NCBI RefSeq assembly: GCF_020866965.1
Contig: NZ_JAJATX010000002.1
Span: forward strand, 163,828 to 227,827
Direction of reading: 5' to 3'
Length of the DNA: 64,000 nt
Origin: Microvirga roseola
Lineage (GTDB): Bacteria; Pseudomonadota; Alphaproteobacteria; Rhizobiales; Beijerinckiaceae
In this document: in pieces, positions 1 to 9,199 of the stretch
Layout of the letters: each line of letters starts with the position of its first letter
Numbering within the stretch: position 1 is the stretch's first letter
Translations under genes and position numbers: made by a program
Notes under the pieces: model-generated
The model's database searches: none
The model's input: only the letters and a program-made list of their open reading frames with translations
Told to the model about the DNA's origin: nothing

Positions 1-1
1 G

Positions 2-67
2 GCTGCAGATCTCATTGGGCTGCTGGTCGGACTCGTCCAGCAGCCCCCACGTATCGAGGGAGATTGA
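2..67 (+). CDS. 3' end of an upstream gene, product unknown
   Basis: An open frame runs in from the window edge and stops at the TGA at 65-67, giving only about 21 residues (ending PPRIEGD). The next gene starts 15 bases later in the same direction, so it probably belongs to the same transcript. A TRAP receptor gene (dctP) or a regulator often sits just upstream of a TRAP permease pair, but the residues here are too few to decide. Confidence 0.3.
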   Translation, partial: AADLIGLLVGLVQQPPRIEGD

Positions 68-82
68 GTCCGAGAGGCAGCC

Positions 83-601
83 ATGACTGACGCGACTTAT
101 GATGATCAGCCCGGGGGCGGATGGCGCAAAGTGTCCGCACTCTATCATAGGTTTCTTTGCATTATTCTCGCCGTCTCAATCCTGATCCTGATCTTCCCGG
201 TCACTTTGCAGGTTTTCGCGCGTTTTCTACCCTTCCTGCCACACTGGATCTGGACTGAGGAAATGGCTCGCCTGCTCTTCGTCTGGACGATCATGATCGG
301 CGCCACCGTCGGTGTGCGCGAGAGCAAACACTTCGAGGTCGACATGTGGCCATTGCTGTCGGCGAAACCCAATGCGGTGCTGCGCCTGATCGCCCGAACA
401 GGAATCGGCATCATCGCCTTCGTGTTTCTCTGGATGGGTGTCGAGTTCACCGAATTCGCCTGGTACAGAATATCCGAACTGGCCGAACTGCCGCTCTGGA
501 TCATCCATATCGCGTGGCCGATCGCCGGGTTCAGCTGGCTCCTGTTCCTGGGGGAGCAGGCCTATGATGATCTCCGCATCCTCTCGGGGAAATCTGCATG
601 A
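83..601 (+). CDS. TRAP transporter small permease (DctQ-type)
   Basis: This 172-residue inner-membrane protein has four hydrophobic segments, at roughly 22-45, 63-80, 105-125 and 140-160, with the WTEEMARLLFVWTIMIGA stretch typical of DctQ subunits. With the large permease and a periplasmic receptor it forms a Na+-driven uptake system for organic acids. It overlaps the large-permease gene by four bases (ATGA), so the two are translationally coupled. The receptor is not downstream and may lie before the window. The substrate cannot be told from sequence. Confidence 0.9.
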   Translation: MTDATYDDQPGGGWRKVSALYHRFLCIILAVSILILIFPVTLQVFARFLPFLPHWIWTEEMARLLFVWTIMIGATVGVRESKHFEVDMWPLLSAKPNAVLRLIARTGIGIIAFVFLWMGVEFTEFAWYRISELAELPLWIIHIAWPIAGFSWLLFLGEQAYDDLRILSGKSA

Positions 602-1917
602 CCGGCTCCATCCTTTCCTCGGGGCAGGCCGCCACGATCCTGTTCGGTCTCTTCTTCCTCTGCCTGTTCCTGCGCGTGCCGGTCGCATTCTCCCTTGCAC
701 TCGCCTGCTTGCCGATCCTTCTGATCGAGCCACGCCTGTCGGCGATGACGCTCCTCCAGGAGACCTTCAACGCCTATAATTCGTTCATTCTGCTCGCAGT
801 CCCGTTCTTCCTCCTGACCGCGAATCTCATGAACGGGGGCGGCATCACGAAACAGTTGCTGCGCCTCTCACGGGCGATGGTCGGACACTTCCCCGGCGGG
901 CTTGCCCAGATCAATGTGGTCCTGTCCTTCTTCTTTGCTGGCATCTCCGGATCCTCCACTGCGGATGCGGCCAGTCAGTCGAAGATCTTCATCGACGCCC
1001 AGCGCCAGGAGGGATACGACGACAGCTTCTCCGTTGCGATCACAGCCGTCTCCTCGGTGCTGGCTGTCATCATTCCACCGTCGATTCTGATGATCATCTG
1101 GGGCGGTGTTCTCACCACCTCCATCGGCGCGCTCTTCCTTGCAGGCGTTGTTCCTGGCGCGCTGATCGCCTTCGCGCAGATGGCGACCGTGCACGCCTAT
1201 GCGAAGATCCGCGGCTACCCGACCTACCCGCGCGCCACCTGGCTGGAGTTTGGGCGCGGCCTGGTGGTCTCGATCCCTGCACTGATGACGCCGCTCATCA
1301 TCATCGGCGGCAAGGTCTTCGGCTGGTTCACGGCCACGGAAGCCGCGTGCATCGCTGTCCTTTATGCGACATTCCTGAGCGTTCTCTATTACCGGCAGAT
1401 GACCTTTCGTGGTTTCTACGAAGCCCTTCTCGATACGGGGCGCTTCGCCTCGATTGCACTCTTTTGCGTTGGAACGGCCAGCGCCTTCGGCTGGCTTCTC
1501 GCCTACTACAAGATCCCGCAGGCGATCCTCGCGAATGTCGCGGCCTGGGACCTGGGCCAGATCGGGATGGGTCTCCTGGTTGCAGCGACCTTTCTTATCG
1601 TCGGATGCTTCCTCGATGCGATCCCGGCCATCATCATCGTGGGAACGATCCTGCAGCCGCTTACCCAGTCGGTCGGCATGGATCCGGTGCAGTTTGCTAT
1701 GATCGGCATCGTCTCGCTTGCTTTCGGCCTCATCACGCCACCCTATGGGCTCTGTCTGCTCATCGCCTGCTCGATCGCTGAGAAGCGTCTCTACGATGTC
1801 CTGAAGGATGTCCTCATCATGCTGGTGCCGATGCTCCTGGTGCTCATTCTGATCATCCTGTGGCCGGACCTTGTTCTCTTCCTTCCAAGCCTCATCTCGC
1901 CAGAGTTCCTGCAATGA
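598..1917 (+). CDS. TRAP transporter large permease (DctM-type)
   Basis: This 439-residue, very hydrophobic protein has the usual length of DctM subunits and carries the conserved GISGSSTADAA region around residue 115 and a second glycine-rich ITPPYG motif near 382. It is the ion-coupled translocation subunit of the TRAP system begun by the preceding gene. The start codon overlaps the small-permease stop, and its own stop overlaps the start of the following dehydrogenase gene, so three genes form one coupled operon. The imported compound is probably the substrate of the linked dehydrogenases (inference). Confidence 0.92.
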   Translation: MTGSILSSGQAATILFGLFFLCLFLRVPVAFSLALACLPILLIEPRLSAMTLLQETFNAYNSFILLAVPFFLLTANLMNGGGITKQLLRLSRAMVGHFPGGLAQINVVLSFFFAGISGSSTADAASQSKIFIDAQRQEGYDDSFSVAITAVSSVLAVIIPPSILMIIWGGVLTTSIGALFLAGVVPGALIAFAQMATVHAYAKIRGYPTYPRATWLEFGRGLVVSIPALMTPLIIIGGKVFGWFTATEAACIAVLYATFLSVLYYRQMTFRGFYEALLDTGRFASIALFCVGTASAFGWLLAYYKIPQAILANVAAWDLGQIGMGLLVAATFLIVGCFLDAIPAIIIVGTILQPLTQSVGMDPVQFAMIGIVSLAFGLITPPYGLCLLIACSIAEKRLYDVLKDVLIMLVPMLLVLILIILWPDLVLFLPSLISPEFLQ

Positions 1918-2702
1918 CATCACCAGAGACTTATCCCACCATTCCAGACCTCGCCGGAAAGGCCATCCTCATCACCGGTGCGAGTACCGGCATCGGAGCC
2001 GCAGCGGCCATCGCATTCGGGCGTAGCAAGGCGCACGTGGCGATCCACTACAACGCCAGTGAGGCCCCGGCGCGGCAGGTCGTCGAAGAGGTGCAGGCCG
2101 CTGGCGGGGAGGCGTTTCTGATCCAGGCCGATGTGACCGAGCCCGAGGCGGCGGCACGGGTTGTGGCGAGTACCGTCGATCGCTTCGGCCGGCTGGATGT
2201 TCTCGTCAACAATGCCGGCGGCCTGGTCAAGCGGACCCCGATCCAGGATTATACGGACGAGTATGTCGATGCGGTGCTCGCGCTGAACGTCGAGCAGGTC
2301 GTGCGCTTCGTGCGAGAGGGCGCCTCCCATATGCGGGCGCAGCGCAGCGGCTCCATCATCAATGTCTCGTCGATTGCGGCCCGTCATGGCGGCGGACCGG
2401 GCTCGGTCATCTATGCGGCGGCCAAAGGGTTCATCTCGGTGGCGACGCGGGGCTGGGCCAAGGAACTCGTCAAGGACGGTATTCGCGTCAATGCGGTTTC
2501 TCCCGGCGTCATCATGACCCCCTTCCACGAGCGCTATTCGACCCCGGAGCAGTTGACTGCCATGCAGGCCACGATTCCCATGGATCGCCTCGGCTCTGCG
2601 GAGGATTGCGTCGGCGCCTTTCTTTATCTCGCCTCGAACCGTCTCAGCGGATACGTCACCGGCCAAATCATGGAGGTGAATGGCGGACAGTACATGCCGT
2701 AG
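1914..2702 (+). CDS. SDR family oxidoreductase
   Basis: This 262-residue classical short-chain dehydrogenase/reductase has the cofactor motif TGASTGIG near residue 20, the NNAGG motif near 99, and the catalytic Ser plus YAAAK pair in the segment 145-170. The start at 1914 is chosen because it overlaps the dctM stop (ATGA) and gives a normal SDR N-terminus; an upstream in-frame ATG would add 18 residues inside dctM. It is FabG-like in form, but its position behind a TRAP permease points to oxidation or reduction of the transported compound. Confidence 0.88.
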   Translation: MTSPETYPTIPDLAGKAILITGASTGIGAAAAIAFGRSKAHVAIHYNASEAPARQVVEEVQAAGGEAFLIQADVTEPEAAARVVASTVDRFGRLDVLVNNAGGLVKRTPIQDYTDEYVDAVLALNVEQVVRFVREGASHMRAQRSGSIINVSSIAARHGGGPGSVIYAAAKGFISVATRGWAKELVKDGIRVNAVSPGVIMTPFHERYSTPEQLTAMQATIPMDRLGSAEDCVGAFLYLASNRLSGYVTGQIMEVNGGQYMP

Positions 2703-2742
2703 ATGCGCCCGCGAAGCCGGGTGGAGGAGACGGAACTGACAG

Positions 2743-3222
2743 ATGATCGAATTTCTCTATCGCACGGTTCTCATCGGAGTTGGCGCAACCGCTTTACTCG
2801 ACCTCTGGGCGCTCCTCCTGCAGCGGTTTTTTAGGATTCCAGCGCCGAATTGGAAGCTGGTGGGACGCTGGTTCTGTCACATCACCGAAGGCAGGGTATT
2901 TCACGACGACATCACGCTCGCGCGCCCCTTTCCTCATGAACATGCCGTCGGCTGGCTCGGCCATTACGCGGTTGGCATTGTCTATGCGGGTCTGCTCCTG
3001 ATCTTCGCTCGCCCAGACTGGCCTGCCGCGCCGAGCCTCGTGCCGGCATTAGCCGTGGGCCTCATGACCGTGGGAGCCGGCTGGTTTCTGCTGCAGCCCG
3101 GCATGGGGGCCGGCATCGCAGCATCCAAGCGCCCCAACGCCCAACAGGTCAGGGTCCTCAATATCGCAGGTCATGTGGTCTTCGGACTTGGGCTCTACGG
3201 GAGCGCCCTGCTCATCCGCTAG
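2743..3222 (+). CDS. DUF2938 family membrane protein
   Basis: This 159-residue protein has about four membrane segments (near 4-26, 72-90, 97-118 and 137-157) and the conserved feature block GRWFCHITEGRVFHDDI followed by GWLGHYAVG, which I recognise as DUF2938. No biochemical function is known for the family. It follows the dehydrogenase by 40 bases in the same direction and precedes the tricarboxylate transporter set by 141 bases, so it could end the first transcript. The conserved histidines beside the membrane may bind metal or cofactor, but that is only a guess. Confidence 0.75.
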   Translation: MIEFLYRTVLIGVGATALLDLWALLLQRFFRIPAPNWKLVGRWFCHITEGRVFHDDITLARPFPHEHAVGWLGHYAVGIVYAGLLLIFARPDWPAAPSLVPALAVGLMTVGAGWFLLQPGMGAGIAASKRPNAQQVRVLNIAGHVVFGLGLYGSALLIR

Positions 3223-3363
3223 GGCGGCAAGTTCAGGATCGGGTCAACAATGGGCAGCAGGAGGTGGAAAACAAGGCAGACTGGTCGATAATCTTTTTGT
3301 GACGCAACGTAGATCAAGGACCGGCTCCACCAGAACAAGGAGCAGGCATATTGGGAGGAAAGA

Positions 3364-4338
3364 ATGCTACGCCGTAATTTCCTGAAGACATTCGCTGTTG
3401 CTGCCGTTTCGCTCGCTGCCGCTGCCGGGTCGGCATGGGCAGCCTATCCTGAGCGGCCGATCACCATCATTGTGCCCTGGGCCGCTGGCGGCGGGACGGA
3501 TGCGACGGCCCGTATCATCGGGTCGCTGCTCGAGAAGGAGCTCGGCCAACCGGTCAACGTCGTCAACCGGACCGGCGGCAGCGGCGTCGTCGGCCACGAG
3601 GCGATCGCGGCAGCCGCCCCGGACGGCTACACCTTGGGGCTGGCAACGGTCGAAATCGGAATGCTGCATTGGCAGGGGCTCACCGAGCGTAGCTACAATG
3701 ATTACACCCCGATTGCGCTGATGAACCTCGATCCCGCCGGCGTGCAGGTTCGGGCTGATGCGCCCTACAAGTCCGTGAAGGATCTGGTCGAGGACATCAA
3801 GAAGAACCCGGGCAAGTTCAAAGCCTCGGGCACGGGGCAGGGCGGCATCTGGCATCTCGGTATTGCTGGCATGCTCGACAGTCTCAACATCGATCCGAGC
3901 ACCGTCCGCTGGATTCCGAGCCAGGGCGCTGCGCCGGGGCTGCAGGATCTCGTTGCGGGCGGCGTCGAGATCGTCCCCAGCTCCCTACCGGAGGCGCGCT
4001 CGCTCATCGATGCCGGACGCGTCAAGAGCCTTGCCGTCATGAATCCCGAGCGTAACCCGGCTTTCCCGAATGTTCCGACGCTGGAGGAGGAGACCGGCAG
4101 CAAATGGGCCATCGGCGCCTGGCGCGGAATCGTCGGACCGAAGGGCATGCCTGAGGACGTCACGAAACGGCTCACCGAGGCGCTGGACAAGATCTACAAG
4201 AGCAAAGAGTACAACGAATTCATGGGCCAGCGGGGCTTTGGCGTAAAATTCGCGGCCGGCGACGACTTCCTGCAATTCTGGAAGAAGAGCGACGAGGATC
4301 TCGGAGCCGTGATGAAAAAGGTCGGGCTTGCCAAGTAG
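3364..4338 (+). CDS. Tripartite tricarboxylate transporter substrate-binding protein (TctC/Bug family)
   Basis: This 324-residue periplasmic receptor starts with a twin-basic signal peptide (about residues 1-27, ending SAWA) and then YPERPITIIVPWAAGGGTDA, the hallmark of Bug/TctC proteins, in which the glycine loop holds a carboxylate of the ligand. A strong ribosome site (GGGAGGAAAG) lies just before the ATG. It heads a complete tctC-tctB-tctA set with 11-12 base gaps. Family members bind citrate, aromatic acids, nicotinate and many other carboxylates; the ligand here is unknown. Confidence 0.92.
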   Translation: MLRRNFLKTFAVAAVSLAAAAGSAWAAYPERPITIIVPWAAGGGTDATARIIGSLLEKELGQPVNVVNRTGGSGVVGHEAIAAAAPDGYTLGLATVEIGMLHWQGLTERSYNDYTPIALMNLDPAGVQVRADAPYKSVKDLVEDIKKNPGKFKASGTGQGGIWHLGIAGMLDSLNIDPSTVRWIPSQGAAPGLQDLVAGGVEIVPSSLPEARSLIDAGRVKSLAVMNPERNPAFPNVPTLEEETGSKWAIGAWRGIVGPKGMPEDVTKRLTEALDKIYKSKEYNEFMGQRGFGVKFAAGDDFLQFWKKSDEDLGAVMKKVGLAK

Positions 4339-4349
4339 GGGCTGTCCCG

Positions 4350-4808
4350 ATGCGCGTCAATGATGCGGTGATCGGCATCCTGCTCCTCGCCTTCGCGATT
4401 GCGACATTCGCTTATGCGAGGACGCTTCCGGCCATTCCGGGACAGGAATACGGCGCAGCCGTCTTCCCCATGCTCATCGCCGTCGGCCTTGGCGGGTGCG
4501 GCGTCCTGCTGGTCGCTTCGGGGCTGCGGCACTGGCAGGGCGCGGTGATCTGGAGCGACTGGGCGCGCACGCATCATGCCTGGACGAAGCTGGCCGTCGT
4601 TTTCGGTCTGGTCATGGCCTACATCCTGACCGCAGCGACGATCGGCTTCGTCCCGGTTTCCATCCTTATCCTCCTCGTCTTTCTGAGGACGATGGGAGTG
4701 CGCTGGTGGGTCGCCGCAGCGGCTGCGATCGCCACAACGATGCTGATCCAGCAGACCTTCGTCGGCCTGCTGCGGGTTCCCCTGCCACTCGGGCTCCTTG
4801 GGCCCTGA
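4350..4808 (+). CDS. Tripartite tricarboxylate transporter small membrane subunit (TctB)
   Basis: This 152-residue protein has four predicted membrane segments and the usual TctB layout: a first helix, a G-E-Y-G loop (IPGQEYGAAVFP) and two closely spaced C-terminal helices. It follows the receptor gene by 11 bases and precedes tctA by 12, so it is the small permease subunit of the same transporter. Sequence conservation in this family is low; the call rests on topology, length and position between TctC and TctA. Confidence 0.88.
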   Translation: MRVNDAVIGILLLAFAIATFAYARTLPAIPGQEYGAAVFPMLIAVGLGGCGVLLVASGLRHWQGAVIWSDWARTHHAWTKLAVVFGLVMAYILTAATIGFVPVSILILLVFLRTMGVRWWVAAAAAIATTMLIQQTFVGLLRVPLPLGLLGP

Positions 4809-4820
4809 CCCGGTGATGTC

Positions 4821-6320
4821 ATGAGTGCGATCACGACCGCTTTCGGCCTCGTGTTCCAGCCGTCTGTGCTGGTGACCATCCTGCTCGCGGCCATATTCGG
4901 GCTCGTCGTCGGTGCTATCCCCGGCCTGACCGCGACGATGGCGATTGCGCTGCTCGTTCCGGTGACCTTCTTCATGGATCCCGTCCCGGCGGTGGGGGCC
5001 ATGGTGACCTGTTCCGCCATGGCAATTTTTGCCGGAGACATTCCGGGCACGTTGCTGCGCATTCCGGGGACCCCCGCCTCGGCGGCCTATACAGACGAGG
5101 CCTACACGATGACCCGCAACGGGGAAGGAGAGATCGCGCTCGGCGCAAACCTGCTCTTCTCGGTTATCGGCGGATTGTTCGGGACAATCGTGCTGATCCT
5201 GTCCGCTCCGGTTCTCGCCGAGGTCGCCCTGCAGTTCAGCTCGTTCGAGTACTTCTGGCTGGCCCTGCTCGGTCTCACCTGCGCAGTGTTCATCGGAACG
5301 GCGTCGCCGGTCAAAGGCTTCGTCAGCCTGTTCATCGGCCTCTTCGCCTCGACCATCGGCCTGAACAATCCCGCCGGCGTGCCCCGTTTCACCTTCGGAA
5401 ACGCCGAGCTCACCGGAGGTGTGAACTTCATCGCCGCAATGATCGGACTGTTCGCCGTGTCCGAGATCTTCCGGTTCGTGATCTCGCGCAGAGTGCAAGC
5501 CACGCCGCAGGCCGTGGTGGGAAACCTCTTCCGCGGCTGGGGCCGGATGATCGTGCGGTACTGGCGCCAGCAAGTGCGCGGAAACGTGCTGGGCACGATC
5601 ATCGGCGCCCTGCCCGGCGCGGGCGCTGATATCGCAGCCTGGGTGAGCTATGCCGTCAGCAAGAAGCTGTCCCGCACACCCGAGAAGTTCGGGAAAGGAC
5701 ACGTGGAAGGCATCGTCGAGAGTACGTCGGCGAACAACGCAGCCCTGGCTGGCGCGTGGGTGCCGGCTCTTGTCTTCGGCATTCCGGGCGACAGCATCAC
5801 CGCCGTCGTCATCGGCGTACTCTACCTGAAGAACATGAACCCGGGGCCGACCATCTTTCTGGAGAATCCGCAATACATCTATGCGGTGTTCATCATCTTC
5901 ATTCTCGCCAATCTGGTGATGCTGCCCCTGGGCTGGGCCGCCATCAAAGGGGCCCGGACCATCCTGCGCATTCCACGCGAGATTCTGATGCCGTGCATCC
6001 TCATGTTCTGCATCGTGGGCGCCTTCGCCATCAACAACTCCACCTTCGGCGTGGCCGTGATGCTGGTTTTTGGCGTACTCGGCTTTCTGATGGAGGAGAA
6101 CGACATTCCGGTTGCTCCCTGCATTCTCGGCATTGTGCTCGGCCCCATGGTTGAGGAGAACTTCGTAACCTCCATGATCAAGTCGGATGGGAGCTTTCTG
6201 GCGTTCTTTGAGCGCCCGATCGCAGGCGCACTCGGGGTGGTGACGCTGCTCGTCTGGTCCGTACCGGTGCTGGTGGGAGCGCTGCGCTCCCGGCAGACCG
6301 CTATCCCCCGGGAGGGCTGA
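4821..6320 (+). CDS. Tripartite tricarboxylate transporter large permease (TctA)
   Basis: This 499-residue permease has about 11-12 membrane segments and the two TctA glycine-proline motifs, GAIPGLTATMA near residue 31 and GALPGAGADIAAWVSY near residue 260. It is the main translocation subunit of the carboxylate uptake system made by the two genes before it. The stop is followed closely by a convergent gene on the other strand (6354), so the operon ends here, though no U-tailed hairpin was seen. Confidence 0.93.
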   Translation: MSAITTAFGLVFQPSVLVTILLAAIFGLVVGAIPGLTATMAIALLVPVTFFMDPVPAVGAMVTCSAMAIFAGDIPGTLLRIPGTPASAAYTDEAYTMTRNGEGEIALGANLLFSVIGGLFGTIVLILSAPVLAEVALQFSSFEYFWLALLGLTCAVFIGTASPVKGFVSLFIGLFASTIGLNNPAGVPRFTFGNAELTGGVNFIAAMIGLFAVSEIFRFVISRRVQATPQAVVGNLFRGWGRMIVRYWRQQVRGNVLGTIIGALPGAGADIAAWVSYAVSKKLSRTPEKFGKGHVEGIVESTSANNAALAGAWVPALVFGIPGDSITAVVIGVLYLKNMNPGPTIFLENPQYIYAVFIIFILANLVMLPLGWAAIKGARTILRIPREILMPCILMFCIVGAFAINNSTFGVAVMLVFGVLGFLMEENDIPVAPCILGIVLGPMVEENFVTSMIKSDGSFLAFFERPIAGALGVVTLLVWSVPVLVGALRSRQTAIPREG

Positions 6321-6353
6321 CCTCTCCGACGGATGGGGACAATAGGCTCCATT

Positions 6354-6899
6354 TCAGCGAATGAACTGATCGATATAGTCGGCGCCGAGGCCGTTCTGCG
6401 CGTAATGCGCCCGACACTTCTCGATGCGTGTGAAGACATCGTCGAATCCGATCGCACTGCCATCCGGATCGACATAGATCATGGCCCCGTTCACTTGGAA
6501 CAGGGTGATCATCTCCTCGACATGCGGATCGACAACCAGCGTATGCGTCTCGCCGGGAGCCTCATAGGCATAGGAGCCCTCGGTCGCAACCCAGTCATGC
6601 TCCAGATACCGCCATTCTCCCCGCAGCACGAATGCATGCACCGGTTGGGGATGGCGATGGCGCGATAGCACGCCGGATTTTCGCACGCGCAGAAGGTTCA
6701 TCCAATATCCGCGCGAGGCCGCAAGAAGCAGAGGGCGGAACCATACATTCTCCTCCACCGGAACCCAGATCCGCTCATCCGTCGGAATGGCGTTCGGAAT
6801 CACGAGCTCAGGCGGCGAGTCCTTCGGCTGTGGATGCTTGTAGGGCACCCACTTGTCGTTCACGGGCGTAACAGGGGAGGTGGATTCTGGACCGGGCAT
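6354..6899 (-). CDS. Cupin protein, 2,4'-dihydroxyacetophenone dioxygenase-like
   Basis: This 181-residue protein has a single cupin barrel with metal-binding histidines in SRHRHPQPVHAFVLRG (about 82-97) and a second cupin motif around the GETHTLV histidine (about 126-132). The overall pattern, including the tail GFDDVFTRIEKCRAHY, matches proteins named 2,4'-dihydroxyacetophenone dioxygenase-like, which are non-haem iron enzymes that cleave a C-C bond next to a ketone. The start is 29 bases downstream of the SDR gene on the same strand, so both are likely co-transcribed. The true substrate is unproven, since many members of the family are uncharacterised. Confidence 0.75.
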   Translation of the reverse strand: MPGPESTSPVTPVNDKWVPYKHPQPKDSPPELVIPNAIPTDERIWVPVEENVWFRPLLLAASRGYWMNLLRVRKSGVLSRHRHPQPVHAFVLRGEWRYLEHDWVATEGSYAYEAPGETHTLVVDPHVEEMITLFQVNGAMIYVDPDGSAIGFDDVFTRIEKCRAHYAQNGLGADYIDQFIR

Positions 6900-6928
6900 G
6901 CGCTCTGCTCCTGTGCGCTCTGTTGCAT

Positions 6929-7678
6929 CTACATCGTCAAGTACCCGCCATCGATGGCGAGGATGGCACCCGTCACGAATCGGGCCGCGGGCGAGGCCAG
7001 GAAAACGACGCCGCCGGCCACTTCTTCCGGCGTGCCCCAGCGCGCCATGGGTGTCCGGGAGAGAATGGGGCGGCTGCGTTCGAGGTCATCCTGCAGGGCC
7101 TTCGTGAGCGGCGTTGCGATCCAGCCCGGTGCAACGGCATTGACGCGGATGCCATCTGACGCCCATGCGGCGGCGAGGCTCTTGGTCAGCTGGCCAATGC
7201 CGCCCTTCGAGGCGCTATAGGCCGGAATTCGGGGGCCCCCGAAGAAGGTGAGCATGGATGCAATATTGATGACGGAGCCCTCGGTCTCACGCAACATCGC
7301 TTGGGCGGCGGAGCAGACCCTCATGGCTCCGGTCAAATTGACGTCGATGACGTCGGCGAAGACCTCCGGGTCGTGCTCCATGTCGCGGCGGATCACGCCC
7401 GCGGCGTTGACGAGAATGTCCAGGCGGTCGAGCTGCGTGAGCGAGTGGTTGATCGCCGAGCCGTCACGCACGTCGAGAGCCGCAAACGAGATTCCTGCAT
7501 TGCTTTCGTTATCCGCTGCCCGCATCCGCTCGGCCTCGCTCGCTCCCGTCGCCGTGACGTTCGCTCCCAGGTCTCGGAAAGCCCTGGCGCAGGCAAGTCC
7601 GATTCCACTCGTGCCGCCCGTGATCAGAACGGATTGGCGGTCGAACAAGGAAGAGGCGAAAGCATCTGTGACTCGCAT
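6929..7678 (-). CDS. SDR family oxidoreductase
   Basis: This 249-residue classical short-chain dehydrogenase has TGGTSGIG near residue 21, NAAG near 89 and the catalytic Tyr and Lys in AYSASKGG near 153. The C-terminal FVTGAILAIDGGY is typical of FabG-like and sugar or polyol dehydrogenases. It is transcribed away from the iron-type alcohol dehydrogenase across a 363-base gap and leads into the cupin gene. With its neighbours it probably forms a small catabolic route whose substrate is unknown. Confidence 0.87.
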   Translation of the reverse strand: MRVTDAFASSLFDRQSVLITGGTSGIGLACARAFRDLGANVTATGASEAERMRAADNESNAGISFAALDVRDGSAINHSLTQLDRLDILVNAAGVIRRDMEHDPEVFADVIDVNLTGAMRVCSAAQAMLRETEGSVINIASMLTFFGGPRIPAYSASKGGIGQLTKSLAAAWASDGIRVNAVAPGWIATPLTKALQDDLERSRPILSRTPMARWGTPEEVAGGVVFLASPAARFVTGAILAIDGGYLTM

Positions 7679-8041
7679 GCCGCTACTATACCCTGGATGT
7701 TGATCGGAGGCCTGGCGGGATTCGAAACATGGACGTGTACGGGTGAGGCCAAGTCCACTCTACCACGGGATCTCGATCCCTGCCGAGGGCGTCAGGTGGC
7801 TCACGGAGAGAATTGCCGGATTGAGAGGGTGTTACGCCGAGCCACACAGGTGCAGCCCGGCGCCACTCTCTGGCCGTCCAGGGATAAAATTCGATCAAGC
7901 CTACATGACGATCTGGGCTCGAGCCAAAGTGGATTGATCAGAATTGCCGTTCTGCGCGATGCTGGACTTGAAGCACAGAGTGGATGCGACAGAGATCGTA
8001 CCCGCAGGACGCCCCAAACAGAACGGCACGGAGGAGCTGGA
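7679..8041 (+). other. Divergent intergenic region, probably two promoters
   Basis: This 363-base stretch separates the SDR/cupin pair (minus) from the alcohol dehydrogenase (plus). The only clear signal is a strong ribosome site (GGAGGAGCTGG) just before the ATG at 8042. Open frames here are short and unlike known proteins. No convincing palindrome or promoter consensus was found by eye. Confidence 0.4.
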
Positions 8042-9199
8042 ATGTCTTTGATCTCCTATCTGACGACCATCCGATTCGCGGCTGGCGCTCTATCGGACGT
8101 CGGCGACGATATGCGGGAGCTCGGCATCAGGGCTCCGCTCATCGTTGCGGATGCAGGCATCGTGCGAGCCGGACTGGTCGACTGCCTGACGGAGGTTCTC
8201 CCCGCAGGTCAGCGTGTTCCGGTCTTCACCGATACGCCCACGAACCCCACTCAGAGCGCCGTGGCGGCAGCGCTGGATTTCTACCGGTCCCATGCCTGCG
8301 ACGGCCTGATCGCCATTGGGGGAGGCTCCCCGATCGATCTGGCGAAGGGCGTGGCTCTCCTGTCCACCCACGAGGGACCGTTGGAGCAGTATGCGGCGAT
8401 CCTCGGTGGGATTCTCAGGATCACCGCGGCCGTGGCGCCGCTCATTGCCATTCCAACGACCGCCGGGACCGGCAGTGAGGTCGGCCGGGCGGCCCTGATC
8501 ACCTTGGAGGATGGCCGCAAGCTCGGGTTCATCTCCCCTCATCTCATTCCCAAGCGCGCCGTCTGCGATCCGGATCTCACGCTCGGGCTGCCCCCGGCAC
8601 TGACGGCCGCAACGGGTATGGACGCGATCACCCACTGCATCGAGACCTTCCTCAGCCCACGCTTCAATCCGCCGGCAGAGGCCATCGCGCTCGATGGTCT
8701 GGTTCGCGCCATCAGTCACATCGAGCGGGCGGTGGCCCAGGGATCCGATCGCGCGGCCCGGCACGAGATGATGATGGCTGCGCTCGAGGGAGGCCTGACC
8801 TTTCAGAAAGGCCTCGGCGCCGTTCACGCGCTCTCGCATCCTCTCGGAGGTCTGAAGGAGGTGTCGCTGCACCACGGCACCCTCAACGCGGTGCTGTTGC
8901 CTTACGTTCTCGAGTTCAACCGCACTCATGCCGAGGCAAAGTACGCCACGATCCGCCAACGACTGGGATTGAACGACGGCGATGATCTGGCGGATTATTT
9001 CCGCAGACTCAATGCGGGGCTCGGCATGCCGGCGACGCTGTCCGACATGAAGGTGCCGCGAGACAGCTTCGCCGCAATCGCAAGAAGCGCGACCGAAGAT
9101 CACTCCTCCGCGACCAATCCCCGTCCTGCCAGCGAGGCGGACTACCGGGCGATCCTCGAGGCCGCCTATGCCGGTATCCCGCTCCAGTCGGGCGCCTGA
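8042..9199 (+). CDS. Iron-containing alcohol dehydrogenase
   Basis: This 385-residue group III alcohol dehydrogenase has the nucleotide-binding GGGSPIDLAKG motif near residue 95 and the metal-binding set made by the CDPD region and the histidines in MDAITHCIE, HALSHPLGG and EDHSS. The start at 8042 is set by the ribosome site and by the normal family N-terminus; the frame stays open far upstream but that part is not protein-like. Maleylacetate reductases and butanol-type dehydrogenases belong to the same superfamily. Linked SDR, cupin and carboxylate transporters suggest a role in breaking down an organic acid or ketone. Confidence 0.9.
   Translation: MSLISYLTTIRFAAGALSDVGDDMRELGIRAPLIVADAGIVRAGLVDCLTEVLPAGQRVPVFTDTPTNPTQSAVAAALDFYRSHACDGLIAIGGGSPIDLAKGVALLSTHEGPLEQYAAILGGILRITAAVAPLIAIPTTAGTGSEVGRAALITLEDGRKLGFISPHLIPKRAVCDPDLTLGLPPALTAATGMDAITHCIETFLSPRFNPPAEAIALDGLVRAISHIERAVAQGSDRAARHEMMMAALEGGLTFQKGLGAVHALSHPLGGLKEVSLHHGTLNAVLLPYVLEFNRTHAEAKYATIRQRLGLNDGDDLADYFRRLNAGLGMPATLSDMKVPRDSFAAIARSATEDHSSATNPRPASEADYRAILEAAYAGIPLQSGA

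Noticed and set aside
4194..5873. A long minus-strand open frame opposite the tctB and tctA genes
   Set aside because: Antisense to well-defined permease genes, with charged low-complexity translation and no start signals.
7301..8041. Upstream extension of the alcohol dehydrogenase frame by 247 codons
   Set aside because: It runs antisense through the divergent SDR gene and has no protein-like features; the ribosome site and family N-terminus support 8042.
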